DNA from: Bailinhaonella thermotolerans
GTDB lineage: Bacteria; Actinomycetota; Actinomycetes; Streptosporangiales; Streptosporangiaceae
Length of the DNA stretch: 64,000 bases
Direction: 5' to 3'
NCBI RefSeq assembly: GCF_003594875.1
Contig: NZ_QZEY01000005.1
Span: 1 to 64,000, forward strand
A program made the translations under genes and the position numbers. Of the stretch, positions 60,342-64,000 are shown in pieces; the stretch's first letter is position 1; every line of letters starts with the position of its first letter. The notes under the pieces were generated by a model. It did not search any database. It worked only from the letters and a program-made list of their open reading frames with translations, and was not told where the DNA came from.

Positions 60342-62752
60342 TCCCCGACTGGCACCAGGACCCCTGGGGCGCGCTCAAGTATGCGCTGAGCTGGCTGGAC
60401 GCCCACCTTCCCCAGGTCATCGCCGCCCTCGCAGCCGCCGAGGGGCTGCGTCTGCTGGCCGTACGGCTGCGCCACCGCCGCCTGGCGCGCGACGCCCGCT
60501 ACATCGAAATCCTCGCCCCGCCCACCGCCACCCTCACCCAGGCCACCGCCCTGTGGTCCAACCTCATCGGGCTGCTGCGCCCGGCCTGGAAACGGCTGCT
60601 GCTCGGGCAGCCCCACCTGAGCCTGGAGTACCTGTTCGACTCCACCGGGGCCCGCATCTGCCTCTGGGTGCCGGGCGTCGTCCCGCAGCACCTGGTCGAG
60701 CAGGCCGTCGAAGCCGCCTGGCCCTCCGCCCGCACCCACACGATCGAACCCGTGCCGCCGGTACCGCTGGAGGGGTACGCCACCGGCGGCAGCCTCGTCC
60801 TTGCCCGGCCCGAGGCGCTGCCGCTGCGGCACCGCTTCGACACCGACCCGCTGCGCGCCCTGCTCGGCGCCGCCACCGGCATGCCACCCTGGCAGCACGC
60901 CGCCATCCAGATCCTGGCCCGCCCCGCCACCGGCCGCCGCCTGTCCGCCGCCCGCGGCCTTACCGCCCTCACCTGGCTCGCCCGCGAACTGCTCGACCTG
61001 ATCAGCCCCGGCCACGCGCCCTCCTCCCGTTCCGCCCACCCGGCCCCGGCGGATCGGGCCGAGCGGCTGGAGGAGACCGCTCAGGCGCGAGCCGTACACG
61101 ACAAAGCCCTCCAGCCCCGCTACGAAGTCGCCATCCGCTACGCCGTCGCCGCCGAAACCGCCGACGACCACGAGCAAGATCTCGTACGGCGGCACGCGAT
61201 CCGTGGCCGGGCCCACGCGCTGGCTTCCGCGTTCGCCGTCTTCGCCGGGCACAACCGCCTGGAACGGCGCCGCCTGCGCCGCGCAGCCGCCGTACTGGAC
61301 GCTCGCAGCCTGAGCCGGGGCCAGCTCATGTCGGTCGCCGAACTGGCCGCACTCGCCCACATCCCCACCGACGGGGCCGTGCCCGGGCTCCGCCGCGCCG
61401 GCGCCAACAGCGTCCCGCCCTCACCCCAGATCGCCTACGGCGGCGCCTGGGCCAAGCCGTTCGGCGAAGCCGACGCCGGCCACGCCCGGCCGGTCGCCCT
61501 GCGGGTCGCCGACTCCTTCCACCACGTGCACGTCCTGGGCCCCAACGGCACCGGCAAGTCCACCCTGCTGGCCCACATGATCCTGTCGGACGTGCTGGCC
61601 GGACGCGGCACGGCCGTGATCGACGCCAAGGGCGACCTCATCACCGACCTGCTCGGGCTCATCCCCGAAGAGGTCGCCGACCGCGTCGTCCTCATCGACC
61701 CCGACGACCGCCACCCGCGCCCGGCGCTGAACGTGCTCCAGGGCGACGACCGGGACATGGCCGCCGACAACCTGGTCGGGATCTTCCACCAGATTTACCG
61801 CGACTTCTGGGGACCGCGCACTGACGACATCCTGCGCGGCTGCTGCCTGACCCTGGCCCGCGCCGACGGCACCCTGGCCGACGTACCCCGCCTGCTCACC
61901 GACCGCCTCTACCGGCACCGCCTCACCAGCGGCCTCGGCGACCCGCTGCTGCGCGGCTTCTGGTCCTGGTACGAACACCTGACCCCGGAGGCCCAGGCCC
62001 ACGTCACCGGCCCCATCATGAACAAACTCCGCGCCTTCCTGCTGCGCCCGTTCGTCCGCGACGTCCTCGGCTCAGCCCGCTCCACCTTCAACGTCGGCGA
62101 CATCCTCGACGGGGGCCTGCTCCTGGTCCGCCTGCCCAAGGGCGTCCTCGGCGACGAAAGCGCCCGCCTGCTCGGCTCCCTCGTCCTGGCCCAGGTCTGG
62201 CAGGCCGCCGCCGCCCGCGCCCGCCTCGGCCGCCACCGCGCCCCCGCTGCCGTCTACGTCGACGAGTGCCAGAACTTCCTCACCCTGCCGCACGCCCTGT
62301 CCGACATGCTCGCCGAGGCCCGCGCCTACCGCGTCTCCCTCACCCTGGCCCACCAGCACCTGGCCCAACTGCCCCGCGACCTGCGTCAGGCCCTCAGCTC
62401 CGACGCCCGCAACAAGATCTACTTCTCCCTCTCGCCCGAAGACGCCGGCGCCGTCGAACGCCACTTCGCACCCCACCTGACCGCTCACGACCTGGCCAAC
62501 CTCGGGGCCTACCAGGCCGCCGCCCGCCTGGTCGTCCACGCCGCCGACGCTCCCCCGTTCACCCTGCGCACCCAGCCCCTGCCCCAGCCCGACCGCCAGC
62601 GCGCCGACCGCATCCGCGCCGCCGCCTCCGCCGCCCACGGCCGTACGGCACACGCCTGCGCACCCCGCTCCGACGACCCCCGCCTCACCCCAGACCCCCG
62701 CCTCAACCCAGGCCTCCGCCTCATCACCACGACCGAAGGAGAAGACCGATGA
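60338..62752 (+). CDS. VirD4/TraD-like conjugative coupling ATPase
   Basis: An 804-residue protein from GTG 60338. One possible N-terminal membrane-proximal helix (LPQVIAALAAAEGLRLLAVR) precedes a long poorly conserved region. The ATPase core has HVLGPNGTGKSTLLAHMILS (Walker A, about residues 404-411), AVIDAKGDLITDLLGLIPEE, and Walker B APAAVYVDECQNFLTLPHAL, then RAYRVSLTLAHQHLAQLPRD and SSDARNKIYFSLSPEDAGAV. This is the TraC/TraD-FtsK-like group that couples the relaxosome to the channel. The C-terminus is a Pro/Arg-rich tail. Overlaps of four bases at both ends. Confidence 0.92.
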   Translation: MIPDWHQDPWGALKYALSWLDAHLPQVIAALAAAEGLRLLAVRLRHRRLARDARYIEILAPPTATLTQATALWSNLIGLLRPAWKRLLLGQPHLSLEYLFDSTGARICLWVPGVVPQHLVEQAVEAAWPSARTHTIEPVPPVPLEGYATGGSLVLARPEALPLRHRFDTDPLRALLGAATGMPPWQHAAIQILARPATGRRLSAARGLTALTWLARELLDLISPGHAPSSRSAHPAPADRAERLEETAQARAVHDKALQPRYEVAIRYAVAAETADDHEQDLVRRHAIRGRAHALASAFAVFAGHNRLERRRLRRAAAVLDARSLSRGQLMSVAELAALAHIPTDGAVPGLRRAGANSVPPSPQIAYGGAWAKPFGEADAGHARPVALRVADSFHHVHVLGPNGTGKSTLLAHMILSDVLAGRGTAVIDAKGDLITDLLGLIPEEVADRVVLIDPDDRHPRPALNVLQGDDRDMAADNLVGIFHQIYRDFWGPRTDDILRGCCLTLARADGTLADVPRLLTDRLYRHRLTSGLGDPLLRGFWSWYEHLTPEAQAHVTGPIMNKLRAFLLRPFVRDVLGSARSTFNVGDILDGGLLLVRLPKGVLGDESARLLGSLVLAQVWQAAAARARLGRHRAPAAVYVDECQNFLTLPHALSDMLAEARAYRVSLTLAHQHLAQLPRDLRQALSSDARNKIYFSLSPEDAGAVERHFAPHLTAHDLANLGAYQAAARLVVHAADAPPFTLRTQPLPQPDRQRADRIRAAASAAHGRTAHACAPRSDDPRLTPDPRLNPGLRLITTTEGEDR

Positions 62753-63639
62753 CCAAGCACAACCCGGCCGTCCTGGCCGGCCTCGCCGTCCGCCTCACCC
62801 ACCGCGACCGCACCCTCATGCACCTGATCTGGGAACACCGCGTCCTCACCAGCCCCCAGATCGCCCAACTCGCCTTCGACTCCGACGACACCGCCCGCAA
62901 ACGCCTCCTCACACTCCACCGCCTCGGCGTCCTCGAACGCTTCGCCCCCCGCCTCCCACCCGGCCTGGGCACCGCCCCGTACCACTACGTCCTCGGCGAA
63001 TACGGCGCCGCCGTACTCGCCGCCGAAGACGGCCTCGACACAGCCGAGTTCGGCTACCGCCGCGACCGCGCGATCGCCATCGCCTACAGCCACAAACTCG
63101 CCCACACCGTCGGCGTCAACGGCTTCTTCACCGCCCTCACCGCCCACGCCAACCGCGTCAGCACAGCGCGGCTGATCACCTGGTGGCCCGAACACCGCTG
63201 CACCCAGCACTGGGGCGACATCGCCCAACCCGACGCCTACGGCCGCTGGACCGAGAACGGCGAGACCATCGACTTCTTCCTCGAATACGACACCGGCACC
63301 GAAACCCTGGACCGAGTAGTACGCAAGCTCGACCGCTACACCCAACTCCACCAGACCACCGGCATCGCCACCCCCATCCTGTTCTGGCTCACCGGCGACC
63401 GACGCGAAGCCAACCTCCGCAAACGCCTCCAGGCCCACCCCGCCGCCGGAGCCCTCCCCATCGCCACCGCCAGCCGCTCCGCGCTGACCGGCCCCCTGAA
63501 CGAAGGCCCCGCCGCCGACCTCTGGCTCCCCCTCCACACCAAAGCCCCCCGCCGCCGCCTCGCCCGCCTCACACAGGTCTGGCCCCACCCCGCGGCCCCG
63601 CGCCAGCTCGCCCACACGGACCTGGAGGACGCCCTGTGA
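62749..63639 (+). CDS. Replication-relaxation family protein
   Basis: A 296-residue protein. The N-terminal winged helix reads LTHRDRTLMHLIWEHRVLTS, PQIAQLAFDSDDTARKRLLT and LHRLGVLERFAPRLPPG. The rest has RLITWWPEHRCTQHWGDIAQ, PDAYGRWTENGETIDFFLEY and DTGTETLDRVVRKLDRY, matching the Replic_Relax family (PF13814) of actinobacterial plasmids and conjugative elements. The D/E-x-D/Y pattern FFLEYDTGTE resembles a nuclease-like core, so a role at the transfer origin is plausible. ATG 62749 overlaps the previous stop by four bases, and GTG 63636 of the next gene overlaps its end. Confidence 0.9.
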   Translation: MTKHNPAVLAGLAVRLTHRDRTLMHLIWEHRVLTSPQIAQLAFDSDDTARKRLLTLHRLGVLERFAPRLPPGLGTAPYHYVLGEYGAAVLAAEDGLDTAEFGYRRDRAIAIAYSHKLAHTVGVNGFFTALTAHANRVSTARLITWWPEHRCTQHWGDIAQPDAYGRWTENGETIDFFLEYDTGTETLDRVVRKLDRYTQLHQTTGIATPILFWLTGDRREANLRKRLQAHPAAGALPIATASRSALTGPLNEGPAADLWLPLHTKAPRRRLARLTQVWPHPAAPRQLAHTDLEDAL

Positions 63640-64000
63640 ACACCCACCCCATCACCGCGCCGGCCCTGGGACTCACCCTCGTTCTCGCGGCCCTCCTCAC
63701 AGGCCAGCAGCAGGCCCGTGCCGCAGGCATCGGCACCGAGATGATCCGCGAAGGCCGCGTCATCGGCAGCGCCCACACCACCTCCCCGCGCACCACCCTC
63801 GACGTGTGCGACCACATCAAGGGCGACGCCTACCGAGTCCGCACCCACTGGACCAACTCCATCGGCATGCGCGGCACCCTCGAACCCCGGGACGGCCGCT
63901 GCGCCTCCAAGGACATGTGGTTCGGCATCACCTTCAAGACGGTGCAGCTCTGCGAGGTCTACCTCGGCAAACAACGCGACTGCCAGAACGCCCGCCGCCG
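63636..64000 (+). CDS. Exported protein of the transfer operon (partial, runs off the window)
   Basis: GTG 63636 overlaps the previous stop by four bases. The first 121 codons are present. A signal peptide is visible: MNTHPITAPALGLTLVLAAL followed by LTGQQQARAAG. The mature part (GTEMIREGRVIGSAHTTSPR, TTLDVCDHIKGDAYRVRTHW, DGRCASKDMWFGITFKTVQL, CEVYLGKQRDCQNAR) has at least four cysteines, suited to disulfides outside the cell. The position in the operon suggests a cell-surface or channel accessory role. The family is not recognised. Confidence 0.75.
   Translation, partial: MNTHPITAPALGLTLVLAALLTGQQQARAAGIGTEMIREGRVIGSAHTTSPRTTLDVCDHIKGDAYRVRTHWTNSIGMRGTLEPRDGRCASKDMWFGITFKTVQLCEVYLGKQRDCQNARR

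Overview
The window is very GC-rich DNA with dense, often overlapping genes and GTG starts. It carries a long chaplin-type surface protein, a DUF5703 protein, an MFS-thymidylate kinase fusion, HSP90-TPR and ROK genes and TetR/XRE regulators. Together these point to a filamentous actinomycete, most likely of the Streptosporangiales (Actinomadura/Thermomonosporaceae-like). The genus is inference.

Layout. From 1 to about 33 kb lies chromosomal accessory and housekeeping DNA. It holds a divergent XRE-cupin regulator and BenE transporter around a perfect operator; a frameshifted beta-propeller gene; a DNA-glycosylase-like protein; a methyltransferase; an AAA ATPase; a NarL-type two-component pair; a membrane protein; a secreted GH20 hexosaminidase; an FAD oxidoreductase; a group-2-like sigma factor; a TetR regulator; a quinone oxidoreductase; an HSP90-TPR operon; a ROK protein; an L,D-transpeptidase lipoprotein; a VOC protein; an FHA protein; a secreted I36-type protein; a protein kinase fused to a lytic-transglycosylase-like domain; and a frameshifted SUKH gene. 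From 33.4 to 46.4 kb is an actinobacterial core neighbourhood, mostly on the minus strand: tRNA-Thr, tripeptidyl-aminopeptidase-like hydrolase, RicT/PSP1, holB, MFS-tmk, metallophosphoesterase and topA, then DUF5703 on the plus strand. A TetR/SRPBCC pair sits between ricT and holB. From 47.3 to 50.4 kb lie the long chaplin and another exported protein.

From tRNA-Leu(GAG) at 50936-51024 to the right edge runs the left part of an integrative conjugative element. A large serine recombinase ends inside the tRNA gene. Reading leftward into it is a tightly overlapping set: PP-loop (PAPS-reductase-like) protein, DNA methyltransferase, 73-aa protein, recombinase. A 375-bp control region separates this from the rightward transfer operon: sigma-like/pilin ORF, VirB6-like, PrgI/VirB3-like, VirB4, VirD4-like, replication-relaxation protein, and an exported protein cut by the window end. 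Almost every transfer gene overlaps the next by 4 bases, so they are probably translated as one unit. The right attachment site and any other transfer genes lie outside the window.

Intergenic DNA is unusually rich in short tandem repeats, many carrying a GCCGTACGGC or GCCGTACC core. Two genes carry apparent single-base frameshifts. No CRISPR array, transposase or rRNA was found. Function calls rest on motif reading without database searches.
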